From: Chelativorans sp. YIM 93263
GTDB lineage: Bacteria; Pseudomonadota; Alphaproteobacteria; Rhizobiales; Rhizobiaceae
Reading direction: 5' to 3'
Length of the DNA stretch: 64,000 bases
NCBI RefSeq assembly: GCF_028767125.1
Contig: NZ_JAKCWP010000004.1
Span: forward strand, 1 to 64,000
Numbering within the stretch: position 1 is the stretch's first letter; every line of letters starts with the position of its first letter. The notes under the pieces were generated by a model. It saw only the letters and a program-made list of their open reading frames with translations, was not told where the DNA came from and ran no database searches. Shown one piece after another: positions 35,669 to 45,251 of this stretch. Position numbers and translations under genes: made by a program.

Positions 35669-36314
35669 GAGCTCGCCTAATTTCCTGGGCATTCTGGTCG
35701 CCATCGGCGCCATCGGGATATTCCCGCTGGCGGTGGTAACGATGACAGGCTTCCTAAAGATTTCGGTGGTGCTGTTTCTGATCCGAAATGCGCTCGGCAT
35801 CCAGAATACGCCGCCCAATCTGGTGCTCTATGGAATAGCGCTCGTCTTGACCGTTTACGTCACGGCACCCCTGGTCAGCGAAATTTCGGGGCGTCTGGAA
35901 GAGAACAACATCACCTTCCAATCCAGCCAGGATATGCAGAGGGCGGCCGAACTTATCCGTCAGCCTCTAACGCAGCATCTAATGAATTTTACGCGCTCGG
36001 ACGAACGGTCGTTTTTTCTCCAGGCGACCAATCGGCTCTGGCCGGAAGGCGCACGCGAGGACATTCAAGGTGATGATCTTTCGATCCTGGTCCCTGCTTT
36101 CGTGGCTTCGGAGTTGAGCCGGGCGTTCGAGATCGGATTTTTGATCTACCTGCCATTCCTCGTCGTTGATGTGGTGGTCGCCAGCGTCCTGATGACGCTC
36201 GGCATGATCATGGTTCCACCGGTGCTCATTTCCGTCCCACTGAAGCTGTTTTTGTTCGTCGCCGTCGATGGCTGGTCACGGCTGATGCAGGGACTTATCC
36301 TGAGCTATGTCTAG
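35661..36314 (+). CDS. sctR: T3SS export apparatus protein SctR (FliP family)
   Basis: 217 residues from the ATG at 35661, overlapping sctQ by 8 nt. Canonical segments: VTMTGFLKISVVLFLIRNALG, NLVLYGIALVLTVYV, and the C-terminal LVPAFVASELSRAFEIGFLI followed by YLPFLVVDVVVASVLMTLGM. Together with SctS and SctT it builds the helical export gate. Confidence 0.97.
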   Translation: MLESSPNFLGILVAIGAIGIFPLAVVTMTGFLKISVVLFLIRNALGIQNTPPNLVLYGIALVLTVYVTAPLVSEISGRLEENNITFQSSQDMQRAAELIRQPLTQHLMNFTRSDERSFFLQATNRLWPEGAREDIQGDDLSILVPAFVASELSRAFEIGFLIYLPFLVVDVVVASVLMTLGMIMVPPVLISVPLKLFLFVAVDGWSRLMQGLILSYV

Positions 36315-36325
36315 GGTGGGCTATC

Positions 36326-36595
36326 ATGAGCGGTGATCTGGTTCTCGCCAAGGTCCAAACCTCCCTGGTGGTCATACTCCTTGTCTCGGCTCCCGTCATC
36401 ATTACTGCGCTTGCTGTCGGTCTGCTCATCGGCCTGGCGCAAGCTCTCACCCAGATCCAGGACCAGAGCCTGCCGCAGATCGTCAAGCTGGTGGCGGTGC
36501 TGTTGGTGATCCTGTTTTTCGGTCCTTTCATGGCTTATCAGGTTGCCGATCAAGCCTCGCTCGCCCTTGAGCAGTTTCCGCGCGTGACTCGATAG
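36326..36595 (+). CDS. sctS: T3SS export apparatus protein SctS (FliQ family)
   Basis: 89 residues with two membrane helices and the family pattern (ALAVGLLIGLAQALTQIQDQ, LPQIVKLVAVLLVILFFGPF). It follows sctR by 11 bases and precedes sctT by 2. Confidence 0.96.
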   Translation: MSGDLVLAKVQTSLVVILLVSAPVIITALAVGLLIGLAQALTQIQDQSLPQIVKLVAVLLVILFFGPFMAYQVADQASLALEQFPRVTR

Positions 36596-36597
36596 GC

Positions 36598-37416
36598 ATG
36601 CCGGATTTGGGACCATTCCTGGAGGGGATACAGGGGTTCGAATACTATGTCGTCGCCGCCACGTTTGCGCTGGCGCGCATGATCGGCCTTATGTCGATTA
36701 TGCCGCTATTCACGCGAACACGGCTGACGGGCGTGTTGCGCAACGGTGCTGCACTTGCTTTTGCCATTCCGGTCATTCCGATGATCGCGGCGTCGTTGCC
36801 GCAAATGGAAGCGTCGGCGCCGCTCATCATACTTTTCATGTTCAAGGAGGTTCTGATCGGGCTGGTTCTTGGCCTGGTCCTCGGCGTTCCGTTCTGGGCG
36901 GCGGAGGCGGCGGGTGATATCGTCGACCTGCAGCGCGGTTCGACTATGGCCGGGCTGCTGGATCCCATGATGACGCAACAGACCAGCCCTACGGGAACTC
37001 TGCTGGGCATCGTCATGCTGATGATTTTTCTGTCCGCCGGAGGTCTCGAACTGATTCTCACGCTGCATTACCGCAGCTACGAATTCTGGCCGATGGATAA
37101 ACTCGTTCCGCAGTTCAGTCCCGAGGCAGCGGAAATCCTCCTCGAACTGCTCGATCGAATTCTTGGAATGGCCGTGCTTTTGATGTTTCCTCTGATCGTC
37201 GGTCTTCTGCTTTCCGATGTTGTCCTGGGCTTTCTTACGCGCGCATCACCGCATCTGAACATCTTTGCGCTTTCCCTGGTCGTCAAAGCGCTGGTCTTCA
37301 GCGTCATGCTCGTTCTGTATTCATCCTTCCTTGTTCATTACATGGATGCCAACATCAGCTTTATGCGTGATGCATCACGCTATTTCGAGATGATCGCCTG
37401 CCCGTCTTGCCCTTGA
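36598..37416 (+). CDS. sctT: T3SS export apparatus protein SctT (FliR family)
   Basis: 272-residue polytopic protein with FliR/SctT segments ALARMIGLMSIMPLFTRTRL, LFMFKEVLIGLVLGLVLGVP, FWAAEAAGDIVDLQRGSTMA, and SPTGTLLGIVMLMIFLSAGG. Last gene of the right arm. The usual downstream partner sctU is absent here and found at 12.1 kb. A modest 6-bp stem (TCAGGC/GCCTGA, 37421-37440) after the stop may end the transcript. Confidence 0.95.
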   Translation: MPDLGPFLEGIQGFEYYVVAATFALARMIGLMSIMPLFTRTRLTGVLRNGAALAFAIPVIPMIAASLPQMEASAPLIILFMFKEVLIGLVLGLVLGVPFWAAEAAGDIVDLQRGSTMAGLLDPMMTQQTSPTGTLLGIVMLMIFLSAGGLELILTLHYRSYEFWPMDKLVPQFSPEAAEILLELLDRILGMAVLLMFPLIVGLLLSDVVLGFLTRASPHLNIFALSLVVKALVFSVMLVLYSSFLVHYMDANISFMRDASRYFEMIACPSCP

Positions 37417-37555
37417 ACAATCAGGCATTTCTTGGCCTGAAGGCATCCAGGTAAAGAAAAAATCTATTGCGATGGAAAAAAACTAAAAATTTGACAGTAA
37501 TCGTCGCTGTGAAGATGTTCGACACCACGCGAACAAAGCCGAGAGGGGCGGCGTT

Positions 37556-38392
37556 GTGGTGTTTATCCATCGTTGTCGAGCGTTATCGTTTCACGAAGCG
37601 CTAAGCGCCAAAGATGCCGGAGGACTGCGGAAGATCATCCGGCAGGGTGCTTACGGGGGACAAACCTCGGGGCTCGCGCCGGGGAAACTGCAGGCCAATC
37701 TGGTCATTCTTCCCCGTCGGTTCGCGGACGATTTTCTGCGATTCTGCAAGCGCAACCCCAAGCCGCTGCCGCTGGTTGGCGTCAGCCGCAGTGGCGTACC
37801 GGCCATCCCCCAGCTCGGCGATCTGGATCTGCGCACGGATGTGCCGCGCTACGATGTCTATCGGTTTGGAGCGCTTGTCGGCCAGCCGACGAATATAAGT
37901 GCTCTCTGGCGAGATGACTTCTCGGCCTTCGTTATCGGATCCAGCCATACATTCGACCACGCCCTTGCGGCGCGGAGCATTCGGTTGCGCCCGATGGGCG
38001 GATACAAGGCCTTGCCGATGTATCGCACCATAATTCCCGTCGCGCCTGCGGGGCGCTTTGGTGGGAATTGCGTGGTGTCCATGCGAGCCATCCGCAAGGC
38101 GGATATAGACAAGGTTCGGGCCGTGACAGCCCGGTTTCCCCAGGCCCATGGCGCGCCGGTTCACATCGGCGAGCCGGGGATTATCGGCATTTCAGATCTG
38201 GACACGCCGGCGTGGGGTGAGCCGATTGACTTGGAGCCGGATGAGGTCCCGGCTTTCTGGGCTTGCGGTGCAACGGCCCACGACGCCTTGCGGCGCGCCC
38301 AACTGGATATTTGCATCATGCAGTCGCCTGGTCATATGTTGCTGACCGATATTGACGGTCGGGCGGATATCGGCCCCTTTAAGGTGTATTGA
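37556..38392 (+). CDS. DUF1445 protein, D-glutamate cyclase-like hydro-lyase (copy 1)
   Basis: 278 residues from a GTG behind GAGAGGGG. Family segments: GQTSGLAPGKLQANLVILP, FCKRNPKPLPLVGV, LDLRTDVPRYDVYR, FVIGSSHTFDHAL, PMYRTIIPV, FPQAHGAPVHIGEP, VPAFWACGATAHDAL and QSPGHMLLTDID. DUF1445 includes the D-glutamate cyclase that interconverts D-glutamate and 5-oxo-D-proline; most bacterial members are only called putative hydro-lyases. A second copy lies at 39.4 kb. A TTGACA at 37491 may be part of its promoter. Confidence 0.88.
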   Translation: MVFIHRCRALSFHEALSAKDAGGLRKIIRQGAYGGQTSGLAPGKLQANLVILPRRFADDFLRFCKRNPKPLPLVGVSRSGVPAIPQLGDLDLRTDVPRYDVYRFGALVGQPTNISALWRDDFSAFVIGSSHTFDHALAARSIRLRPMGGYKALPMYRTIIPVAPAGRFGGNCVVSMRAIRKADIDKVRAVTARFPQAHGAPVHIGEPGIIGISDLDTPAWGEPIDLEPDEVPAFWACGATAHDALRRAQLDICIMQSPGHMLLTDIDGRADIGPFKVY

Positions 38393-38447
38393 ACCAAGCG
38401 GCCGCTCCTCCCGCGAAAACATATAAATGCGGCGGCAGGAGAAATGC

Positions 38448-39362
38448 ATGTTCGGCTTTCGCGACATCGAGATTGTGCGTGAGATTGTACGCGCTGGTGG
38501 TTTCCGTGCTGCCGCCCAGCGCTCCGGCCTCGCCCAGTCGGCTATTTCCACCCGCATCGCGGCATTGGAGAAGCGGCTTGGCATTGTGCTGTTCGACCGC
38601 GTCGGCCGCCAGGTGCGTCTTTCGAGTTGCGGCCGGCGATTTCTGGAAGAAGCGGACCGGTTGATCCAGACCCGCGACCGCATCATTCAGGAGCTGACCC
38701 GAAAAGGGGGGCTGAATGGAACCGTGCGCATCGGCGTTGCCGAGACGATTGTCCACACCTTCTTGACCACCATGCTCAACCTTTTGCGTGTCGGCCACGA
38801 GACCGTCCGCTTCGAGCTTTCCGTCGACACTTCGGAGCAGCTCTCACGCAAGCTTGTGGAGGACGAGATCGACGTTGGCATTCTCCTGCGTGAATCTCTG
38901 CCGAAGGGGGCGGTATCGACGCCTCTCCAGCCGATCGAACTTGGCTGGTACGCCAGCAGCGCCATTCCCCTTCCGCCTGAGCCTCTGACGATAGCCGAGT
39001 TGGCGGGCCATCCCGTCGTTACCTTCTCCAAAGGCACGACGCCCTTCGAGCAGATTGAAAGACTGCTTTCCCAGGCTGACGGCGCGCCTCCCGTCCTACA
39101 CGGATCGGCCTCCCTGTCCACCGTAATGCACCTTGTGGCTGACGGATTCGGGATCGGCGTGGTCCCGACCCGTATGGTGGAGGCCGCCGACCCACTCGGC
39201 CTGGGGGAGCGCATCCGACGGCTGCCGACGCGGCCTGAAGCGCATATCCAGAACCTCCAGTTCGTCGCCGCCTACTTCCATGAGAGGAACCATAAGGCCG
39301 GCGAGGTCATTACAGCTGCGGCAGTTGAAGCTGATCAAATTGATCTTAAAAAGAGATCGTAA
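38448..39362 (+). CDS. LysR-family transcriptional regulator
   Basis: 304 residues from the ATG at 38448 behind AGGAG. HTH: IEIVREIVRAGGFRAAAQRS, then GLAQSAISTRIAALEKRLG. Effector domain begins VRIGVAETIVHTFLTTMLNL. It sits between the two DUF1445 genes and ahead of the TRAP transporter on the same strand, so it probably regulates that unit. It is the same subfamily as the LysR at 27.4 kb, judged by the shared VAETIVHT segment. Confidence 0.92.
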   Translation: MFGFRDIEIVREIVRAGGFRAAAQRSGLAQSAISTRIAALEKRLGIVLFDRVGRQVRLSSCGRRFLEEADRLIQTRDRIIQELTRKGGLNGTVRIGVAETIVHTFLTTMLNLLRVGHETVRFELSVDTSEQLSRKLVEDEIDVGILLRESLPKGAVSTPLQPIELGWYASSAIPLPPEPLTIAELAGHPVVTFSKGTTPFEQIERLLSQADGAPPVLHGSASLSTVMHLVADGFGIGVVPTRMVEAADPLGLGERIRRLPTRPEAHIQNLQFVAAYFHERNHKAGEVITAAAVEADQIDLKKRS

Positions 39363-39423
39363 AAATATCTATCCGATACATTGACAAGATCATTCCATTC
39401 TGAAATGTTCAGTTTGGGAGAAC

Positions 39424-40293
39424 GTGAAATTGAACGATACAGCGAATAAAGCCGGCACCACCGGTCGCGAGATGGGTATAGTTTCAGACGTCGGAGGCGA
39501 TACGCCGGTGACTTTGCGGCGGGCCATCCGTGCACAGGAGCATAACGGGCAGACCGCGGGTCGAGCCCCGGGCTATCTCCAGGGCAATCTGGCCATTGTG
39601 CCGAAAGCGCTCGCCGCGGATTTTCTTCTGTTTTGTCAGCGCAATCCGAAGCCGTGCCCCATTGTGGGGATTTCCGAGCCTGGCTCCCCGGTTATCCCGA
39701 AATTGGGGGCGGATCTCGATATCCGCACGGATCTCCCCGCCTACCGCGTCTTTCGAAATGGCCGGTTTGAGGAGAATGTGCGCGATTTGACGGACATCTG
39801 GCGTGACGATCTCGTCGCGTTCGTGCTGGGGTGTTCGTTCTCGTTCGAAGAGGCCTTGTGCGCGGCGCAGATCCCGTTGCGGCACATTGATGCCGGCCGC
39901 AACGTCGCGATGTATCGCACATCGATAGAGGCCGTGCCGGCGGGGCCGTTTGCGGGTCCTCTCGTTGTCTCCATGCGGGCTTTTCGCCCGGCAGACGCAA
40001 TTCAGGCGATTCTTTTGTCGGCGCGCTTTCCGCTAGCTCATGGCGCGCCAATTCATATCGGTGATCCGGCACGGATCGGGATCGCGAACCTGCAAGAGCC
40101 CGATTTCGGCGACAAACCCATCATGGATGAAGGCGATATCCCGGTCTTCTGGGCGTGTGGGGTGACTCCGCAACTGGCGTTGCTTTCGTCCGGGGCGGAT
40201 ATCATTATCACGCACGATCCGGGTCATATGCTCATCACCGATGTTCCCGTGGCTGCCGCCGAGACGTATTTGTCCGGCGTGGTCGCGCCATAA
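39424..40293 (+). CDS. DUF1445 protein, D-glutamate cyclase-like hydro-lyase (copy 2)
   Basis: 289 residues from a GTG behind GGGAG. It shares all family segments with copy 1 ([85 protein letters not shown]). The copies are clearly diverged, so this is an old duplication or two separate acquisitions. It leads directly into dctP (38-base gap), suggesting that the transported substrate is processed by this enzyme. A TTGACA at 39382 may be its -35 element. Confidence 0.88.
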   Translation: MKLNDTANKAGTTGREMGIVSDVGGDTPVTLRRAIRAQEHNGQTAGRAPGYLQGNLAIVPKALAADFLLFCQRNPKPCPIVGISEPGSPVIPKLGADLDIRTDLPAYRVFRNGRFEENVRDLTDIWRDDLVAFVLGCSFSFEEALCAAQIPLRHIDAGRNVAMYRTSIEAVPAGPFAGPLVVSMRAFRPADAIQAILLSARFPLAHGAPIHIGDPARIGIANLQEPDFGDKPIMDEGDIPVFWACGVTPQLALLSSGADIIITHDPGHMLITDVPVAAAETYLSGVVAP

Positions 40294-40331
40294 CAAAAAC
40301 ACGTCAAACGACCAACAGAGAGGACCGAGCA

Positions 40332-41378
40332 ATGAAATTCTTTCGAAATGCATGCCTTGCCGGCACCGCCATCATCTTGGCCGCGCCTGCTTCTGCGTGG
40401 GCAGTGGATCTGAACGTCGTGGGGAGCTGGAGCAATCTTCCCCTTTACCAAAATTATGAAGAGAAATTCTGGCGTGAGACGCTACCCGCCGCCTCCGACG
40501 GCGAAATCAACGTCAACATGACCACCTTCGATCAGATGGGCATTGCAGGAGCTGATGTTTTCCGGCTTCTCGGCGATGGCGTTTTCGATGTCGGAATGAC
40601 GGTGGCTGATTACACCGTTGGTGACGCGCCGGAGCTTGAAGGACTGGACGTGCCTCTGGTCGCGACGACCGCCGACGAGGCTCAGGCCATGGTGGATGCT
40701 GCGCGCCCCATGGTCGAAGACATCATGGAAAGCCGCTTCAATTCCAAGCTCCTGGCAATCGCGCCTTATCCGCCGCAGGTGGTCTTCTGTCGCGATGAGG
40801 TCAAGTCCCTGGCGGACCTGGAAGGCCGGCAGATCCGCGGCTCCGGCCGTATGACGACGAACTTCATCGAGGCATTGGGTGCCGAGGGCATTAATGTGGC
40901 GTTTTCGGAGGTGCCGGGCGCGCTCGAGCGCGGTGTAATCGATTGTGCGGTCACCGGTGCCGGCTCGGGCTATAGCGCCGGCTGGTGGGAAGTCACCGAT
41001 TATCTCATGACGCTGCCACTTGGCGGTTGGGATTCCGTACCCACCGCGATGAATCTCGACAAATGGAACAGCCTGTCGGAAGAACATCAGGAACTGATCC
41101 AGTCCCAGATCAAGACCGAGTTTGAGGAGCCCGTCTGGGCGAATGCTCAGGGCGCATTGACGGAGGACGTGGCCTGCTTGACCGGCAATGGCGAATGCAC
41201 CCGAGGCGAGCCGGCGGGGATGGTGCTGGTAGAGCCGACGGAAGAGGATGAGGAAACCGCGCGTGAGATCCTCACGCAAACCGTCCTGCCGGATTGGGCG
41301 GAACGTGCCGGCGACGACTGGGCCCAGCGCTGGAACGAGAGCGTCGGCGAGACCGTCGGAACCCAGATCCCGCTGTAA
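40332..41378 (+). CDS. dctP: TRAP transporter substrate-binding protein (DctP family)
   Basis: 348 residues from the ATG at 40332 behind AGAGAGG. The signal peptide (MKFFRNACLAGTAIILAAPA) is cleaved near AWA. The DctP fold is visible in FRLLGDGVFDVGMTVADY, LADLEGRQIRGSGRMTTNFI, the conserved-type binding segment VPGALERGVIDCAVTGA, and TAMNLDKWNSLSEEHQELIQ. Binds an organic acid in the periplasm; substrate not readable from sequence, but the DUF1445 partner suggests pyroglutamate, glutamate or a related acid. Confidence 0.92.
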   Translation: MKFFRNACLAGTAIILAAPASAWAVDLNVVGSWSNLPLYQNYEEKFWRETLPAASDGEINVNMTTFDQMGIAGADVFRLLGDGVFDVGMTVADYTVGDAPELEGLDVPLVATTADEAQAMVDAARPMVEDIMESRFNSKLLAIAPYPPQVVFCRDEVKSLADLEGRQIRGSGRMTTNFIEALGAEGINVAFSEVPGALERGVIDCAVTGAGSGYSAGWWEVTDYLMTLPLGGWDSVPTAMNLDKWNSLSEEHQELIQSQIKTEFEEPVWANAQGALTEDVACLTGNGECTRGEPAGMVLVEPTEEDEETAREILTQTVLPDWAERAGDDWAQRWNESVGETVGTQIPL

Positions 41379-41408
41379 TACAGGGCTGGCGGTACCGGAG
41401 ACAATGAC

Positions 41409-41966
41409 ATGATTTTCGAGCGCATTCTGGCGGTCATGCGTCGCCTCAATACGGGTATCGCCCTGGCGGTCGGCGTACTTCTGACGCTGACCGTCGCCTT
41501 CATCATCGTTGACATCACCATGCGCCAAGTCAGTCGATCGCTCGGCGGCTCCGATGAGGTATCGGGCTATGTCATGGCAATCGTCGCGAGTTGGGGATTG
41601 TCCTACGCCCTGCTCGAACTCGCGCATGTTCGCATTGATCTATTGCGTATGCGCCTGCAATCGAGCGGGCGCTTTCTGCTGGACGTGCTGTCGATGTTCT
41701 CTGTGGCGGCAATCGCCTGTGTTGTCGCGTTCTATGCCTGGCCGGTGCTGGCAAAAAGCATCCAGCAGGGCTCGCGCGCCAACACACCGCTGGAAACGCC
41801 GCTTTGGATCCCTCAGGTCCTCTGGTTTTCCGGTTGGGTCTGGTTTGCTCTGACGGCAACCGTAATGCTGATTTGCGCGATCGGAATGCTCGCGCAGAGG
41901 CAGACGGCTCAGTTTGAGAAGAGCTTCGGTGTTGTTGCGGATCAGGCAGCGGAGCCGGCGGAATGA
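41409..41966 (+). CDS. dctQ: TRAP transporter small membrane subunit (DctQ family)
   Basis: 185 residues with four predicted membrane helices (for example ALAVGVLLTLTVAFIIVDIT) and the DctQ-typical segment QVSRSLGGSDEVSGYVMAIV. GGAG precedes the ATG at 41409. It overlaps dctM by 4 nt. Confidence 0.93.
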   Translation: MIFERILAVMRRLNTGIALAVGVLLTLTVAFIIVDITMRQVSRSLGGSDEVSGYVMAIVASWGLSYALLELAHVRIDLLRMRLQSSGRFLLDVLSMFSVAAIACVVAFYAWPVLAKSIQQGSRANTPLETPLWIPQVLWFSGWVWFALTATVMLICAIGMLAQRQTAQFEKSFGVVADQAAEPAE

Positions 41967-43243
41967 TCTGGGTTGTTGGTTCCTCCCTGCTTGTGCTGCT
42001 GACGGTTTCGATTCCCGTTGGCATCGTCCTGTTCCTGCTGGGCATTGGCGTTGATCAGTTCTTTTCGCCGCTTCCCCTTATGCGGGGGCTCGGCCAGGTG
42101 GTCTGGTCGTCTTCCAACAGCTCGACGCTGATAGCGATTCCCTTCTTTGTGCTTCTGGGGGAGATCCTGGTCCGCAGCGGGATTGCCGCGCGTACTTATG
42201 CTTCGCTCGACAAATGGTTTTCCTGGCTTCCGGGCGGGTTGATCCATGCCAATATCGGCACGGCCACCATGTTCTCTGCTACCTCCGGCTCGTCGGTGGC
42301 GACGGCCGCCACGGTGGCGACAGTCGCAATGCCGCAGGCCGAAAAGCTTGGGTATGACCAGCGGTTGTTTTCCGGCGCGATCGCGGCGGGCGGAACGCTG
42401 GGCATCCTTATACCGCCGTCCATCAATCTGATTATCTACGGCTTTCTGACCGAGACCTCCATTCCTCGCCTGTTTATGGCCGGCCTGCTTCCCGGGGCGC
42501 TCATGGCGGTTATGTTCATGGTGATGGTCGCGTTCTTATGCACCATTCGCCCGGAACTGGGCGGGCCGAAGCGGAGCTTCTCCTGGTCCGAGCGTGTCGC
42601 CAGCCTTCTGCAGCTCTTGCCCATCATCTTGCTTTTCATAGTCGTGATCGGTTCGATCTATGCGGGATTGGCCACGCCGACCGAGTCCGCCGCAATCGGG
42701 GTTGTCATGGCATTGGCCATCGCCGGTGCGAGTGGCGGAGTGAATTTTTCAGTCCTGCGCAACGCGCTGCTCGGTACGGTCAAGATCACGGCCATGGTCA
42801 TGCTTGTGATCATGGGTGCCTACTTCCTGAATTTCACGCTGACCTCTGCGGGGCTTGGCCGGGAATTGACCCAGCTTCTGGAGTCCTCCGGGCTGACGCC
42901 GTTCGGCACTCTTTTGCTGGTCATCTGTTTGTACGTGGTGCTGGGCTTCTTCATCGAAACCCTGTCGCTCATGGTCGCCACCATCCCCATCATCGTGCCG
43001 ATCATGGCCGGCCTTGGCTATGACAAGATCTGGTTCGGCGTGCTCTTGATCGTCCTGGTGGAAATGGCGCTGATCACCCCGCCGGTGGGCCTCAACCTCT
43101 ACGTCGTGCAAGGCGCGCGGCGGTCGGGGAACCTGGGCGAAGTGATGGTAGGCGCCTTGCCTTTCGTGCTGATCATGCTGCTCATGGTGGCTTTGCTCAT
43201 CATGATCCCCGGCCTGGCGCTCTATCTGCCCTCGGTGATTTGA
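41963..43243 (+). CDS. dctM: TRAP transporter large membrane subunit (DctM family)
   Basis: 426-residue polytopic permease with the DctM signature regions: IAIPFFVLLGEILVRSGIA, ATSGSSVATAATVATVAMPQ, GAIAAGGTLGILIPPSINLI, GLATPTESAAIGVV and ALITPPVGLNLYVVQGARR. It forms the Na+-coupled transport path with DctQ. Last gene of the operon, followed by a strong hairpin. Confidence 0.95.
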   Translation: MIWVVGSSLLVLLTVSIPVGIVLFLLGIGVDQFFSPLPLMRGLGQVVWSSSNSSTLIAIPFFVLLGEILVRSGIAARTYASLDKWFSWLPGGLIHANIGTATMFSATSGSSVATAATVATVAMPQAEKLGYDQRLFSGAIAAGGTLGILIPPSINLIIYGFLTETSIPRLFMAGLLPGALMAVMFMVMVAFLCTIRPELGGPKRSFSWSERVASLLQLLPIILLFIVVIGSIYAGLATPTESAAIGVVMALAIAGASGGVNFSVLRNALLGTVKITAMVMLVIMGAYFLNFTLTSAGLGRELTQLLESSGLTPFGTLLLVICLYVVLGFFIETLSLMVATIPIIVPIMAGLGYDKIWFGVLLIVLVEMALITPPVGLNLYVVQGARRSGNLGEVMVGALPFVLIMLLMVALLIMIPGLALYLPSVI

Positions 43244-43303
43244 TTTGCTTGAGCTGGCGTGCGCGGGGCCGGCTACTCCGCCCAGTTCGGCCCGGCGGCA
43301 GGA

Positions 43304-43338
43304 CGAATGCGGCGTCCGCGGGGCGGCCGCCGCATTCG
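43304..43338. terminator. Bidirectional terminator hairpin
   Basis: CGAATGCGGCG (43304-43314) pairs perfectly with CGCCGCATTCG (43328-43338), an 11-bp stem. It lies between the convergent dctM and DUF1236 genes. Confidence 0.65.
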
Positions 43339-43351
43339 ATGCTTCTGCCGA

Positions 43352-43663
43352 TTACTCGATGATGTAGACTATCTCGCGCGTATCGGGGTCCACCAGAACC
43401 GTCCGATCTTCGACCACAACGTATCGGTACTGGACGTCTAGCTCCGGCGCCTCAAGCGGATGAAGCTCGACGGTGTCCGGCAGGGTGGTGCCGACTTCTA
43501 TGGTTACATCCGCCGGAACTTCGCTCGGTGCAACCTGTTGCGTCGTCACGTAGTCCCGAATCACTGTTTCCTGCTCGGGTTGAATGACAACCTCCTGCGC
43601 GGCCGCCATACTGGCGCTTGCGAGAAAAACGAGGCCGGCAAGGATGAAGCGTTTCATCAACAT
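43352..43663 (-). CDS. DUF1236 exported protein
   Basis: 103 residues with signal peptide (FILAGLVFLASASMAAAQ), then Val/Glu-rich repeats and the C-terminal pattern YRYVVVEDRTVLVDPDTREI, which is the DUF1236 hallmark of small periplasmic proteins common in Rhizobiales. Function unknown. The second Met (43657) has the better spacing to the AGGAGA-like SD. Confidence 0.82.
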   Translation of the reverse strand: MLMKRFILAGLVFLASASMAAAQEVVIQPEQETVIRDYVTTQQVAPSEVPADVTIEVGTTLPDTVELHPLEAPELDVQYRYVVVEDRTVLVDPDTREIVYIIE

Positions 43664-43689
43664 CTCCTTTGTAGTTGGAACCGGCTAAC

Positions 43690-44290
43690 GAACTCTCACC
43701 CGCCGAACTGGTTCCAATGGCGTTTATTCATTACCGACCGCCAATTCCCGCCCGCATGTAACCACAACTGATGGACGTCCCACCATCCGGTTCTGGGCAG
43801 CGCTATTTGCTAACTGGATTACTGCCTGGCTCGCGTCGGAGTGTCGCGCAATCGGCAACGACATAGTGCGACTGAGGATGCGTATCTGACATCCGGACTT
43901 TATCTCCATCTGAACAGCGCATCGATGCGCTTGCCCGCATCACCAAATGTCCACCGGTAAAGACGAGAAGCCAATAAAGCCACGTCCTTCGGGAGACCTA
44001 CCGAGGCGAGAACCCAAGAGGAGAGCGGAGAGCCCAAAAGTGAGCCAGCAGGTCTGTGATTTAGGAGAAAGCGAGGAAACCAAGTGGCTGGGGAACCAGG
44101 ATTCGCAGCCAGTATCGATATACCTCCGCGCACTCTTGGAAATCCAAGGAGTGTTCGCCGCCCAAGGCCCTCTGTGTATTAGTTTTGTGCCCCGGTTTGG
44201 TGCGGCGGTCAATAAAGGAATATGATTTCCGGTCGGAAGCTGATCGCTAAGCCGAAAGAGCGCCACGCTCGGATCATCCGCAACCGGTGA
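43690..44290. other. Gene-poor stretch at the edge of the decayed region
   Basis: No gene I can support. A 92-codon plus-strand frame (43947-44225) and a 140-codon minus-strand frame overlap here, but neither has a recognisable domain, a convincing start, or neighbours of the same type. Confidence 0.4.
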
Positions 44291-44299
44291 TGCGATGCA

Positions 44300-44895
44300 A
44301 AACATGCCGTATGGGCGCGCGGGTACATCGTCAAGACGGGCGTGCCTTGGCGCTGGATGCAACCAATAATCTGCCGTCCTGGGAGATCGTCTACCAGCAA
44401 GCCCAGCGCTGGTTGCGGGCTGGTTGTTTCGAGGCCCTTGGCCGAAGACTTGCGTAAGCTCTTGCGCCTAGCCGCCGGCAAGGTGCGCAGCCGAGCGCGG
44501 CCATAATCGACAGCCGCACCTGCGCTCCACGCCCGAGAGCGGCGCAATGCCGGGTATGACGGAACCATGCGCAAAAGCGCTCAAAGCTGCATCTGGCTGT
44601 TGACACGCTCGGTCATCTGCTCGCCCTGCATGTCACGCCGCCACCGCCGACGACCGCGCCGAGGTCGACCGCATGGCCAGGCCATCCAGGCCGCCACCGA
44701 TATAATGTTGAGATCGCCTTCGTCGATCGCGCTATACCGGCGACAGGCCGGCGGCGGCCGCCAATGCACACGGCATCGAGCTGGAGCTCGCTAGGCTGTC
44801 CGAGGCCAAATGCGGCTTCGTGCTCTTGCCCAGACGCTGGGTCATCGAACGATCCTTCTGTGAACCCCGCTTCCGGCGCATACGTTCGATGTAGT
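44300..44895 (+). pseudogene. IS5-type transposase remnant with several frameshifts and stops
   Basis: Fragments in different plus-strand frames match the remembered IS5 (IS1031/IS427-like) transposase order: WEIVYQQAQRWLRAGCFEAL; AAIIDSRTCA; KLHLAVDTLGHLLALHVTP; VEIAFVD; and LPRRWVIERSF at the end. Stop codons and frame changes separate them, so no functional transposase is made. Terminal inverted repeats could not be fixed. The 3' end abuts a minus-strand gene fragment. Confidence 0.75.
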
Positions 44896-45165
44896 CCTGC
44901 CACTGCTTGAGAGTGCGAGGAAGTCTCGCGTTCTCTGCACGCTCTGCGGCGAGATCTTGAACAATCCTCTTGGCGAAAACACCCAGAGCCTTGGCCTGGC
45001 CGACAACTTCATCGACGGCCGCCGCATAGGAGGCATCTTCACGCTCTGCGTGCTCCCCGCATCGCGTTGGCAGCGGCTTTCACAGTGCCGCCGATAGCTG
45101 CGCCGGCGAAACCGCCTGCGGCGATGGTTTGGAAGTTGAATATTCCCCGGGTGCGGCTCCTGCAT
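44880..45165 (-). pseudogene. Broken gene fragment next to the IS remnant
   Basis: On the minus strand one frame reads FQTIAAGGFAGAAIGGTVKA and, after a frame change near 45060, another reads ASYAAAVDEVVGQAKALGVF, VQDLAAERAENARLPRTLKQ and WQDYIERM. These look like parts of one coiled-coil or phage-like protein disrupted by a frameshift and by the IS remnant at its far end. Family not recognised. Confidence 0.45.
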
Positions 45166-45251
45166 CGTTAACCTCCTTTAACTGATCCAGTCTTTACCGG
45201 GTTTCGATTCCCTTTTGAGCCCTGAATCGAAATTTTTTCAAGAAAAATTCG

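Noticed and set aside
12057-37416. Flagellar rather than non-flagellar export system
   Set aside because: SctC N-domains, a secretin, SctK, SctI-like and SctJ lipoprotein are present, and hook, filament, rod and motor genes are absent.
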